From Companilactobacillus alimentarius DSM 20249 (GTDB lineage Bacteria; Bacillota; Bacilli; Lactobacillales; Lactobacillaceae): a stretch of 64,000 nucleotides of DNA. Positions within the stretch are counted from its first letter, which is position 1. Each line of letters opens with the position of its first letter. This document shows, piece by piece, positions 54,065 to 64,000 of the stretch. Position numbers and translations under genes: made by a program. The stretch covers positions 4,059-68,058 of the forward strand of contig NZ_CP018868.1 in NCBI RefSeq assembly GCF_002849895.1, in the 5' to 3' direction. Below the pieces are notes generated by a model, which was not told the origin of the DNA, did not search any database, and was given only the letters and a program-made list of their open reading frames with translations.

Positions 54065-55270
54065 ATGAGTGATTTGGATCAGACAAACAGCTATCGATAC
54101 GTCATTGTTGGTGGCGGAGTGGTTGCTGGCTATGCCGTCAAGGGAATTCGACAGGAAGATTCAGAGGGTGAGATCTTAATTATTTCGCAAGAGGCGGATG
54201 TCCCATATGAACGACCGGCACTGAGTAAAAAACTATGGCTAGATGATGAATTTACTGAAGAGAACATTCAGATTGGTGCTGAAAATTATCCCAATGTGAC
54301 TTTTAAGTTCAAGACAACGGTTACGGCTATTAATCGGCAAGATAAGGTCATTACATTGGACGATAGTGAGCAAATCAAGTATGAACAGCTATTGCTAGCA
54401 ACTGGCGGAGAACCTAGACAAATCCAGGGACCTTCTGATCCACATGTGCTAGTCTTTAGACAGTGGTCAGATTATCGCAAGTTACGTAAATTTAGTGGTC
54501 CGAACAAGCGAGTTGTGATCATTGGTGGTGGATATGTTGGTACAGAGCTCGCATCGTCACTGACCCAAAATGAGACTGAAGTTACGATGATTTTTCCAGA
54601 AAAAGCGCTGGGTGAGGGTAAATTTCCTGAGCCTATTCGGACTGAGTATGAAGCCACGTTCAAACGCAATGGTGTCACACTGATGAGTGGTCAGTTTGTC
54701 CAATCATATCAACGCCAAGGTGACCACTTGACTCTATTGACAAAGGATGGTACGGTGATCGCAGCCGATACGATCATTGTTGGGTTAGGCGTTACGCCGC
54801 GGATTAGTTTAGCTGAAGACAGTTGTTTGGATTTAGCTGATGGTGGTGTGAAAGTTAATGAGTATCTCAATACTAGTGACCCAGCCATCTGGTCTGCTGG
54901 AGATATTGCCTCTTATCCAGATCACATCTTGGGTCGGCAACGGATTGAGCACGTGGACCATGCCCGACTTTCTGGTGAATTAGTTGGCCGTAATATGGCA
55001 GGTGCTCACATGAGCTATCAGCATACCCCATACTTCTATTCCATGATTTTTTATATTTCCTGGCAAGCAATCGGTAATATTGATCCTAAATTGCAATTGA
55101 TTTTTGATCGGCGAACGCATGGATCGCTTGTCTATTTCATAGATACCGATAAGTTAGTTGGTGTTTTAGTTTGGAATGTTAAGGTGAATCTTGATGATGT
55201 TCGCGCATTGCTTGCGAACGCTCCAGCTACAGATGATCTGGTGGGCTCCATTCGAGAGAAGAAAGCTTAG
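54065..55270 (+). CDS. FAD/NAD(P) oxidoreductase, copy 2
   Basis: Identical to 5206-6411, described there. Confidence 0.88.
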   Translation: MSDLDQTNSYRYVIVGGGVVAGYAVKGIRQEDSEGEILIISQEADVPYERPALSKKLWLDDEFTEENIQIGAENYPNVTFKFKTTVTAINRQDKVITLDDSEQIKYEQLLLATGGEPRQIQGPSDPHVLVFRQWSDYRKLRKFSGPNKRVVIIGGGYVGTELASSLTQNETEVTMIFPEKALGEGKFPEPIRTEYEATFKRNGVTLMSGQFVQSYQRQGDHLTLLTKDGTVIAADTIIVGLGVTPRISLAEDSCLDLADGGVKVNEYLNTSDPAIWSAGDIASYPDHILGRQRIEHVDHARLSGELVGRNMAGAHMSYQHTPYFYSMIFYISWQAIGNIDPKLQLIFDRRTHGSLVYFIDTDKLVGVLVWNVKVNLDDVRALLANAPATDDLVGSIREKKA

Positions 55271-55395
55271 TATCTGGATGAGATATCGGTGAATCATTGC
55301 GTCATCACTAATGTACTTTAGAACAAAATGGCCATCATTAACGATGGCTCAGTAGCAAATAAAAACTAGCCTTGAGTCATTTTAAAGTGCATGAA

Positions 55396-55484
55396 GTGCA
55401 ACACAAAAGTTAGACAAAATTGAATATTTTTAAACTGCTAAGGCATGTTCCCTGTATTCGCAGGGAGTCATGCCTTTTGTTTTC
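55396..55484 (-). pseudogene. IS3 remnant, copy 2
   Basis: Identical to 6537-6625: the OrfB tail KTKGMTPCEYREHALAV and stop. Confidence 0.75.
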
Positions 55485-56981
55485 GGCTGTTCGTCAAATC
55501 AAGTTGATGGCGGTTCAAGTTAACAGTTAGACCATAAATGGTCTAGCTGTTTTTTTATTTGGCTGATGAGCTTGCTCGAAGCCAAAACATTTGAATATTT
55601 ATACATTCAGTAAAGTTGTTCCAACTACGATATCCATAGGCACTACTTTTTATCTTTTTTGTTCTTCCAATGATTCCCTCTAAAAATCCGTTGGAATATT
55701 TAAGCTTCAGTGCATTTAATACTTGTTTACGATATTTTCTTAATGATGTCATTGTTTGATCCATAGCGGTATTGAGTGGATGATAATTGAGTAGTATCTG
55801 ATTCATTGTATCAGTATCGCCTGTTCTAATAGCCTTTAAAATATCTTGATATACTTCGTAGGACTTGGCGAAACCTTCGTCCAAATCTAAACACTTTGTG
55901 ATTAAATTTAGATCCGTTTCATAATAACCAACACTGTACTGATACTTAGGGTTTATCTTTTCGATGGAATCGAATGATTCCAAGAATTTTTTCCAATCTC
56001 TCTTCATGAACAAGTATTCTTTATTTCTTTTAGGCATTCGTTTCATTACCTGTATTCTAGTTGAATTGAGAGAACGATTCATCATCTGAACGATATGAAA
56101 TCTATCAACAACGACTTTGGCCTTTGGAAACAACTTTGGTACTAAATTAATGTATCCGGCATTTAAATCCAAAGAAATAGTTTTTACCTGTCTTCTGACT
56201 TTCAAAGGAAATCGACTGAAGTATTTACTGATTTGATATGAAGTTCTTCTGGGCAAGATATCACCCGTACGATGATTATCGCTATCTAACCAAATAAAGC
56301 TCATTTTGTCAGTAGACATAAATTCATCAAATGCCATGTGCTTAGGAAGATGTTCAGGAAGTGATTTCTTGTGCATCTTGGCTTCTTCATCGATGATACG
56401 TTGAACGGTCTTATCGGAGACGTTAAAACGTCTGCCGATATCCTTCAATGATGTATTAAAAGCAGTTTCTGATAAGATCATTTGTCTAACAGGTTGTGCG
56501 ATTTGACAATATTCCCAAACATAACTAGTTTTGGCTACAAAGATAGAGTTACAAGATTTACATTTATACTTTTGACGTTTCAGACTTATATACGTTGGAC
56601 GTAATGATAATGATGGAACGACTATCATATTTTTATTAAATCCATTCTTAACTAAGTGGCCTGCAAGGCCACAGTTAAGACAACGGTCAATCTGTTTAGT
56701 TAGCATTGCAAAATAGACTAAGGACTTGATGCCATTAACTAACATAAATTTTGGGTCTTCAGTAAAGATAATATTCTCATCTTTCATTTCAAGAGCGTTT
56801 CGTATAGACTTATTACTTAGGGACATCATTCAAATTCCTTTCATTGTGAAGCTGTAGAGGGTAGAACATCTAAAGGTATGGATGGTGTCTTTTTGATGTT
56901 CTAAAATAGTTTTATTAATAAATGGTATACAAAAATAGAGTTGATGGCAAAATGCCTATCAACTCTATTTATCGTACAGCC
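55485..56981. mobile_element. ISL3-family element, copy 2
   Basis: Identical to 6626-8122. Confidence 0.85.
55555..56829 (-). CDS. ISL3 transposase, copy 2
   Basis: Identical to 6696-7970, described there. Confidence 0.93.
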   Translation of the reverse strand: MMSLSNKSIRNALEMKDENIIFTEDPKFMLVNGIKSLVYFAMLTKQIDRCLNCGLAGHLVKNGFNKNMIVVPSLSLRPTYISLKRQKYKCKSCNSIFVAKTSYVWEYCQIAQPVRQMILSETAFNTSLKDIGRRFNVSDKTVQRIIDEEAKMHKKSLPEHLPKHMAFDEFMSTDKMSFIWLDSDNHRTGDILPRRTSYQISKYFSRFPLKVRRQVKTISLDLNAGYINLVPKLFPKAKVVVDRFHIVQMMNRSLNSTRIQVMKRMPKRNKEYLFMKRDWKKFLESFDSIEKINPKYQYSVGYYETDLNLITKCLDLDEGFAKSYEVYQDILKAIRTGDTDTMNQILLNYHPLNTAMDQTMTSLRKYRKQVLNALKLKYSNGFLEGIIGRTKKIKSSAYGYRSWNNFTECINIQMFWLRASSSAK

Positions 56982-56991
56982 GTTTTTTTGT

Positions 56992-58343
56992 GAGAGCGTA
57001 AAATATCTTGTGTAAATGCATAAAAGATTTCTGAATTGTATAGAAATAGGGAATGCCTTCCCTTATGATATTTAGTAACCACAGAAAACATCACAGGAGG
57101 CATTCCCCATGAATGAACTTACCACAGAAATTATCGCTGCACTAGCCCAAAAGCAAGATTTGGACGAAGTTTTTCGTCACCACCTCGAAATTGCGATTAA
57201 CCAGCTGCTTCAAACCGAATTGGCAGAGTTTTTGGGTTACGAACGCTACTCATACGCTGGGATTAACACTGGTAATAACCGCAACGGCAGTTATGAGCGC
57301 TCGTTTGATACGAAGTACGGCCAACTTAACTTAACCATTCCTCGAGATCGCAATGGCCGGTTTGAAAATCATACCTTGCCAGCCTACGGTCGGCACAGTG
57401 ATAATTTAGAAACAACGGTCATTCAGTTGTATACCAAGGAAATTACCACTGCTGAAATTGCCGAACTCATTGAGAAAATGTACGGTGCTCACTACTCCAA
57501 AGCCACGGTTTCCAACATGACTAAAGCCGTCAATGAACAGGTTCAAGCTTTCCAGCAACGTCGACTGGCTTCACAATATGTGGCCATCTTCTTAGATGCC
57601 ACTTACTTGCAGTTAAAGCGGGATACCGTTCAAAAAGAAGCCGTTCATATTGCGATTGGCATTCGTCCAGATGGTACGAAAGAAGTGCTGAACTACCAAG
57701 TGGCGCCAACGGAATCGACTGGAATCTGGACTGAACTGCTGGGAACCTTGATCAAGCAGGGCGTTAAAGATGTGCTGTTGTTTGTGGCCGATGGGTTAGT
57801 TGGTTTGGATGAAGGCTTGAATCGGCATTTCCCTAAAGCCAAACGACAACGTTGCCTGGTTCATGTTGGGCGGAATCTGATGAACAAAGTTCGCGTAAAA
57901 GACCGCAAGGCCGTGATCAGTGACTTTAAACAAGTTCATCGGGCCGCCAACCGTGAAGCAGCCGAACTGAAACTGAATGAGTTCGCCAACAACTGGCATC
58001 AGACCTATCCCAAATTAATCAAAGATCTGCTTAAAATGCCGAATTTACTCACTTTCATGGACTTTCCACCAGCTATCCGGCAATCACTATACTCCACTAA
58101 CCTGATTGAGAACTTTAATAAGCATCTCAAGCGCACCACCCACCACAAAGAACAATTTCCAACGGAAGATTCACTGGATCGCTTCCTGGTTTCTCAGTTT
58201 AATGTTTATAACGAGAAGTCTCTGAAGCGGATCCACCGAGGGTTCAAAGGACTCCAGGACATCTTGGAAGCATCATTTATTTAAGTTAGATACATATTAT
58301 ATGTACGAAGGCATTTCATTTACACAAGATTCTTGACGCTACC
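56992..58343. mobile_element. IS256-family element, copy 2
   Basis: Identical to 8133-9484. Confidence 0.88.
57109..58284 (+). CDS. IS256 transposase, copy 2
   Basis: Identical to 8250-9425, described there. Confidence 0.95.
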   Translation: MNELTTEIIAALAQKQDLDEVFRHHLEIAINQLLQTELAEFLGYERYSYAGINTGNNRNGSYERSFDTKYGQLNLTIPRDRNGRFENHTLPAYGRHSDNLETTVIQLYTKEITTAEIAELIEKMYGAHYSKATVSNMTKAVNEQVQAFQQRRLASQYVAIFLDATYLQLKRDTVQKEAVHIAIGIRPDGTKEVLNYQVAPTESTGIWTELLGTLIKQGVKDVLLFVADGLVGLDEGLNRHFPKAKRQRCLVHVGRNLMNKVRVKDRKAVISDFKQVHRAANREAAELKLNEFANNWHQTYPKLIKDLLKMPNLLTFMDFPPAIRQSLYSTNLIENFNKHLKRTTHHKEQFPTEDSLDRFLVSQFNVYNEKSLKRIHRGFKGLQDILEASFI

Positions 58344-60073
58344 TTTCAATGGAACTGGTGGTCAAAATCGCATTGTAGTTGCCATGCCCCAAGCTGGTTT
58401 TACGCGGGCCTTTTTGTAAAATATATTGAACAACTTGGTTAATATGTTCATCGGTCTCAAAGTCAGCCGGAGTTAAATACGTTTCTTCCAAGTCCTTGAC
58501 TGACATCGCTTGAATCTTGGCTTGAATTTTTGCTTCATCAGCTGTACTCAGCAGGCGGCCTTGCTTATCGCGACGTGCTTTGACGCGCTGGGTTTCTTTC
58601 TCGAGGGCCCGGGTTATTAACGTATCTTTGCCAATTGTTGTTACATGTTCGACGTTAAACGGTAACACGGCTTGGTCCTCTAAGGCATCTCGCAAGTTAT
58701 AACGTGACAGACTTTACCAAATAGCTCCTCAGTCGTGACCGCTAGATCACCCTTGAGCTGTTTCTTATTTTCATTAAAGATGGGGGTGCCGGTGTAACCA
58801 TACCAATTACTATTGACAAACGCTGCCCGAATTTCCTTTTGCATCTTACCAAATTGCGACCGGTGGGCTTCATCAACAAAGAAGATCACCCGTTGCTTTA
58901 AAGTCTTACTAAAGCGGGATTGCTTACCGGTTGCCAGCTGGGCTTGCGTTTTTTTGACCGCCCGATGGAGCTTTTGAATCGAGGTGACCAAGACCTTACC
59001 GTCATTTTGTTGCAACTTACGCATTAAATCACCGGTATTTTGGGCTTCGTTAATGGCAATATCGTCATTGGCAGCATAGGGCACTAAAGTTGCTAGTTGT
59101 CTGTTCATCTAAATCCCGCCGGTCAACTAAAAAGATGACCTTATCGACACCAGGATCTTGCGCAGCTAATTTAGCGGTTTTATATGAGGTGAGTGTTTTA
59201 CCAGAACCCGTGGTATGCCAAACAAAGCCATCTTGATGGTCATGAATTCGGTGCATCACGGCTTCAATCGCATAAATCTGATAAGGCCGTAAGAGAATTA
59301 AGCTCTGACGTTCTTGGTCGATGACCGTATATTCACTGACCATTTGTGGGCCATGGGAATATTAAGGACTTGGCGCGTAAACGCTAAGCCGTTTTCCACG
59401 GGGTGATTATCCCGCGTTCGGCCAATTGAACAAAAAGGCTTTATTGAAATGATCCGGTTCGGCATTCGCAAAATACGCCGTACTATCCGGCGTCATAATC
59501 ACAAACATTTGCAACAGCGAGTAAATTCCCGTATATTTACCTTCCTGTGCGTATTTTTCAATTTGGATTAAAAGCCTGGTTAAGTTCGACCGTGGCTTTT
59601 TTTAGTTTCCAATTGAATTAAGGGTAACCCATTAATTAATAAGGTTACGTCAAAACGGCGATCAGGATCGACATCTTGAGTACCAGCTAACCGTGGTCGC
59701 ACTGCTTGCCGTACCACTTCATAACTAGATTTACCGCCAGCAACGTCGCTTTCCAAAACAACTCGAGCGTCACCGTGCCCAGCTTAGCATCATCACGTTC
59801 AACTTCAACTTTGCCAATGCCATTTTCGGCGGCTAGTAACTTAGCTGCTTCGTAAGGTGTCCGGACCTCAATCGCCCGTTTAACCTGATTAAATTCGGTA
59901 TCAGTTAAAGGGTGTCCCTGCAATTTAGCATAATTATTGTTATTTAATTTATCACGAAAATTAGCCCATAATTGATCCGGCGTCGCACCATACAGGTCTT
60001 TGCGTTCCACCCATTGATTGCTTCCAGTCGTTAAGGTTTTAACAACTTCTTTTTCAAATGACAGTTCCAACAT
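58339..60073 (-). pseudogene. hsdR: Truncated hsdR, copy 2, with extra frameshifts
   Basis: Same gene as 9480-11213 but with seven one-base changes against copy 1: losses near 58700, 59344 and 59747, and gains near 59080, 59421, 59567 and 59607. They break the frame into pieces. Copy 1 and the complete hsdR at 23791 agree with each other at all seven places, so these are read errors; the true gene is the 577-codon truncated form. Confidence 0.88.
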
Positions 60074-60216
60074 AAAAACATTCCTTCCCCCACCTTTAAA
60101 TTACTCACTAGTTTATTATACGCGAACAGATTAGCGTTTAGGCTTCATAATTTAATATAGCTAGGATACAAATAAAGCCAAATAGACAAGCATCAAAAAA
60201 ACGGAAGGTTAATTAT

Positions 60217-61077
60217 TAAGAAGCTGTCCAAGATCTATGATTTTTGATATACTTCTATGTAAAAAGCGAGTTTAAGCTATGAAAAATTATCCCAGCAATA
60301 CTACTCGGCAACAATTTGAATTAATTCGACCAGCTTTAGAAAATTTTCGTAAGCGAACTAAGCCTCGAAAATATGACCTCTACGAGGTCTTCTGTGCGGT
60401 CCTATATGTCTTGAAAACCGGTTGCCAATGGCGTCAAGTCCCCGGTGATTTCCCAGAATGGCGGTCAGTTTACAACTATTACAAAATTTGGTCAACTAAA
60501 GCTGAGCCTACGGCTGATTCTTTATTGGAACAAGTTTTAAAAAAATTGTCATTGCTCGGCGAACTTACCAAGGACGTTCAGCTTTAACTTCCTTTATTAT
60601 CGTTGACGCTCAGAGCGTCAAAAACACCGCTACTGCTGAAAACAAAGGTTACGACGCTGGTAAGAAAATCTCGGGGATTAAGCGCCATCTGGCAGTTGAT
60701 ATCAATGGCTTTCCGCAGGCCATTCACATGACGCGAGCGAACGTCTCTGATCGAGACGGGGCCAGTGCAATGATCGCTTTACATGCCATGCATTTACGCC
60801 AGGTTCAAAATGTCTTAGTTGATGGTGGTTATTCAGGCGTTAATTTTCAGCTCGATGTAGCCAGTAATTTAAACGCAACCGTGCAGGTTGCGAAGCGCAA
60901 TGAGTTGCATCGATTCGAAGTCATGCCCCAACGTTGGGTAGTCGAACGATCTTTTAGTTGGCTAGAGAATTGTCGGCGACTTTGGAAAAATTGTGAGCGT
61001 CAATTAACCACCAGTCTGCAAATGGTCGTTTTAGCGTTTTTAGCACTATTACTTAAGAGATTTTAGACAGCTTCTTA
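60217..61077. mobile_element. IS5-family element, copy 2
   Basis: Identical to 11357-12217. Confidence 0.88.
60279..61066 (+). CDS. IS5 transposase with -1 frameshift, copy 2
   Basis: Identical to 11419-12206, including the seven-A slippery run, described there. Confidence 0.85.
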
Positions 61078-61412
61078 GAAATTGCTTTTAGTTTAAAACT
61101 TTCGTTGATAAAGAAATTGCAAATTGAATCTGGTTTTGTTGAGACGCGTTTACCAGTCTGGCGTTTGATCCCAGCAAGTAAATAGAACTTCTGGTGATGT
61201 CTGACTACTTTGCCAACATAGACGATTCGAGTTTGCTTTGCCTCGCGTTTTGTTAATGCTTTATCTGCGATATTGATTAGCTTGGTTTGAGTTTGGGGTG
61301 CTAATTGTTGGTTAGACTGAGTGTCGGAATTTGTTTTACTTGCGAGTACAGTTAGGGTACCTGCGATGATTAACAGGGCAATTGCCCAGATTGAAAATAT
61401 CAGCTTTTTCAT
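61053..61412 (-). pseudogene. IS5-truncated secreted protein, copy 2
   Basis: Identical to 12193-12552, described there. Confidence 0.65.
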
Positions 61413-61422
61413 TATTGACTCT

Positions 61423-62922
61423 CCAAAAAATAATAGACCCTTAGTTTATTATTTTGGGTCTAAACTTTCTGGTATTGGTGAAAGCCAATGCCAGTTTTTT
61501 ATTGTCTTCTTTTGGGCATACAAAAAGGACCTCACAGTCCAATGTTATGATTTAAGCAACCAAACCAAATCGTACAAAGGAGATACTGTGATGCCCCAAT
61601 TAAATTCTATCTTAAATCTTCTAAATATAACAGACACAAATATCGATATCTTAAATTCAAATGACAAAGTGATATTCCGTGGCAGTCAAAAGCTCCATAT
61701 CAAGGTCATCGAAGGAAGATTATCGTATCGCTTGAAGAAATGTCCTAATTGCGGGTTCGATTGCTTGATCAAGAACGGAGCTAGAGAAACCAATGTCCGC
61801 TTAGGCAGCCTCAACGGTTCCGAATATCATTTGAAACTCTGGAAGCAGCGCTATTTGTGTAGATCATGTAAAACGACTTGTGGAGCACATACTAACCTGG
61901 TAGAAAAGAATCAATCAATGTCTCGTCAAATAGATCAACTGATCATACTTTTGGCAAAACAATCCTTTACCTTCAAATCCATCGCTATGATGCTGGGGAT
62001 ATCTGCTAGCACAGTCGCCAGAAAGATATATGGCAGACTTCAATTACCTAAAAGAGCACGTTTACTACCAAAGAATATCTGCATCGATGAGTTCAGGTCT
62101 GCCAATCATTTGTTTTCTTTTATAGCTTGCGATGCAGACTCTCACCAAATGATCACCCTTTTGCCCAATCGTCTTTCGATGAAGATAATCGAACACTTTA
62201 AAAGAGAGTATTCATTATCTGAGAGACAACAAGTCGAATCAGTCTCGATAGACCTGAATGCCAATTATCAAGGTGTCATAAGAAGATTATTCCCAAACGC
62301 AAAGATAATCGTTGATAGATTCCATATCGTTCAACTGGTCGGAAGAGCGCTGGATAAAGCACGTTTGTCTGTACTGAATAGTCTCAGTGACAAAAAGTCT
62401 CGTGAATACAAAGCTCTTAAAAGCCAATGGCGGATGTTCCACTTATTTGATGATGAATTGGATCAAGCCAACATTAGATATATCTTTGGTATCAACGAGT
62501 ATATGACTCAACAGAATCTTGTAGACATTGGTCTTGATGCCGATCCAGTATTCAAAGATGTATACCAGACTTACCAGAACGTTCTACGTTCAATAAAATC
62601 TAAGGACCCTGAATTGCTTAAGCAAACATTGCAAGAATATAAAAACAATGGGAGCTCAATGGATACTGCTATAACCACTTTTAAGAACAACTACAAATAT
62701 CTAGTCAACAGCTGCGAATTGCCATATTCCAATGGTCCTCTTGAAGGATTGATTGGAAAGATCAAAAAGCTTAAACATAACTGCTATGGGTTCCGGAATC
62801 TCCATAACTTCTTTGTGAGGATCAGACTTATCATCGCATAAAAAAACCACACCATAAATGGTGTGGTAAATGCTCTAAAAAGTCTCACCAATACGATTTG
62901 ACTTAGAGCCATTATTTTTTGG
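61423..62922. mobile_element. Second ISL3 element, copy 2
   Basis: Identical to 12563-14062. Confidence 0.75.
61591..62841 (+). CDS. Second ISL3 transposase, copy 2
   Basis: Identical to 12731-13981, described there. Confidence 0.92.
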   Translation: MPQLNSILNLLNITDTNIDILNSNDKVIFRGSQKLHIKVIEGRLSYRLKKCPNCGFDCLIKNGARETNVRLGSLNGSEYHLKLWKQRYLCRSCKTTCGAHTNLVEKNQSMSRQIDQLIILLAKQSFTFKSIAMMLGISASTVARKIYGRLQLPKRARLLPKNICIDEFRSANHLFSFIACDADSHQMITLLPNRLSMKIIEHFKREYSLSERQQVESVSIDLNANYQGVIRRLFPNAKIIVDRFHIVQLVGRALDKARLSVLNSLSDKKSREYKALKSQWRMFHLFDDELDQANIRYIFGINEYMTQQNLVDIGLDADPVFKDVYQTYQNVLRSIKSKDPELLKQTLQEYKNNGSSMDTAITTFKNNYKYLVNSCELPYSNGPLEGLIGKIKKLKHNCYGFRNLHNFFVRIRLIIA

Positions 62923-62990
62923 TGGTTTTCGCAAGTCATCAAAAAGCTCACAGAACAGCCCCGTTTAGGCGTGCTCTGTGAGCTTTTCGA

Positions 62991-64000
62991 TTAATAAGTT
63001 GTTGCTTCCAATAAGGCTGGTGATTGTGGTTCTTCTTGTTTAAGAACAACCACCTGACTGTTAATCTTTAAGGCACGAGAGATAATTCGGTTGATGTCAT
63101 TGTATAGGTGGTCATCGACGCTATTGGATAGGTTACCAACGTTAACAATCAGCTTGTTTAGTTGGTTTGTATCAATTGCTTGGTCAATTTCAGCTGTGTC
63201 AGTTAATACCCGCTTGTTATTAATGGCAGCAACATCGTCAGTGATTGTTTCAACCTCTTGTTCACTGATTTCGTTGCTAGTGGTCTTTTCAATTTGGGCA
63301 TTTGTTAAGTCCGTTGGGGATTTGCTAATTTGAATTTCAGATAGAGACAGCTTTTCTGAAATTCGTTTGAATAATGCCAGATTTTTAGGTAATCCATTAA
63401 GACGATTGGAACAGTTAAGTCAATAGTTTCAACCAGATACTTATTGATTTCGCGGTAGTAACGCTCTAAATCAATCTGTTTTTCCTTGCTTGTTTCATTG
63501 TGGCCATGGAAAGTTGTTGAACCACCTTGACCAGTAAAGTTAAGTTCACCACCACGTTTTTCTGATCCTAATGTTTCCACTAGGTCGGTTGGGGCGTCTG
63601 CATCTAATTTCACGGGTGCAACTGTTTTATCAACAATTTTGAATAGTCTGAATGATGTTCCCTCTAACGCTAACAAGTAATACATCTTGTTTGGTTGCTC
63701 ACGTAAAATAGATAGTAAGTCGGGAGATTTGCTAATTGTTAACTTTACTTCGTCAAGTTGTCCGTGGTAAAACGAACAACTCTAAAGTATTACCTTGAAT
63801 GAATAACGTTATCCCTTGGTATGGTAGGTTCTGATCAATCAAGTTGTCTACCTGACGTTCAAGCTCTTTATAGTTTAATTCAGGGTGTTCCATAGAATAT
63901 TTTTTAATTTCTGTAAGCGCACTCTTTAAGTGCAGACGCTCATCTTGTTGGTATTTTAATTTATTTAAATTAATACTCAAGGTGAGTACATCTTCATTCG
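62991..64000 (-). CDS. baeRF-type protein, copy 2, partial and frameshifted by read errors
   Basis: Same gene as 14131-15189. The window ends before its start codon. One C is missing near 63395 and two bases near 63757, which split the frame. Copy 1 is intact and should be used. Confidence 0.75.

Larger units (their letters stand above)
48859..64000. repeat. Copy 2 of the 15.1-kb terminal redundancy
   Basis: Same genes as 1-15143. Single-base differences are one extra T in repA (which restores the frame), seven indels in the truncated hsdR (58700-59750) and two near the end in the baeRF gene (about 63395 and 63757). The pile-up of errors at the far end is what a thinly covered contig end would show. 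Confidence 0.9.

Noticed and set aside
48859..64000. Real 15-kb tandem duplication with diverged copies
   Set aside because: The only differences are short indels that break conserved genes, and the unit closes perfectly as a circle. Assembly overlap is simpler.
1..64000. rRNA or tRNA genes
   Set aside because: No conserved rRNA segment or tRNA-like cloverleaf with the T-arm GTTCRA box was noticed. The branched hairpin at 45608 lacks these features.

Overview
The window looks like a conjugative plasmid of a lactic acid bacterium in the family Lactobacillaceae (Lactiplantibacillus plantarum or a close relative). The grounds are a RepA_N-type initiator, a pSK41/pGO1-like (Trs) transfer region, the range of IS families, GGAGG-type ribosome binding sites and codon use. 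No rRNA, tRNA or chromosomal housekeeping gene was seen. Bases 48859-64000 repeat bases 1-15143 almost exactly. The simplest reading is one circular replicon of about 48,859 bp assembled about 1.3 times around, not a real 15-kb duplication. The two copies differ only by 1- or 2-base indels: one in repA (copy 1 broken, copy 2 intact) and about nine in copy 2 of the truncated hsdR and of the release-factor-like gene. These look like sequencing errors, so each gene should be read from its intact copy.

Layout of the circle. (a) Maintenance, 48782-49972 (= 1-1114) to 4784: a three-gene toxin-antitoxin operon (RHH protein, small antitoxin candidate, zeta-type kinase toxin), repA with internal iterons, a probable antisense RNA over the repA leader, a second small structured RNA, a ParA/small-partner partition pair and a serine recombinase. 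(b) Accessory and IS-rich block, 5206-20332: an FAD/NAD oxidoreductase, ISL3, IS256, a 3'-truncated second hsdR, IS5, a cut-off secreted-protein gene, a second ISL3, a baeRF (eRF1-like) gene, a MazG-like gene, a broken IS3, a 39-aa membrane peptide gene plus GlsB-type stress protein, an IS30 remnant, a broken IS6 element and an amino-acid permease. (c) Defence block, 20649-30216: a PHP-ATPase (TrlF/Ppl type) divergent from a complete type I restriction-modification operon (hsdR-hsdM-hsdS), then a hidden type I toxin-antitoxin locus whose toxin is a 29-aa Hol_Tox-like peptide. (d) Transfer block, 30248-48792: an ArdC-like antirestriction gene, topoisomerase III and a Trs-like type IV secretion operon on the minus strand (split VirD4, VirB4, VirB6-like, VirB1-like hydrolase, thioredoxin-like, EssB-like and pilin-like genes), a MobQ relaxase, an oriT with an RSF1010/pSK41-like nic sequence, and two small MobC/TraD-like relaxosome genes.

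How it fits together: copy number is probably set by RepA acting on iterons inside its own gene and by an antisense RNA. Partition and two toxin-antitoxin systems stabilise the plasmid. Transfer starts at the oriT, which lies between two divergent promoters. ArdC could protect the incoming DNA, while the type I RM system and the PHP-ATPase would defend the host against other DNA. The IS block is where cargo has been gained and broken.
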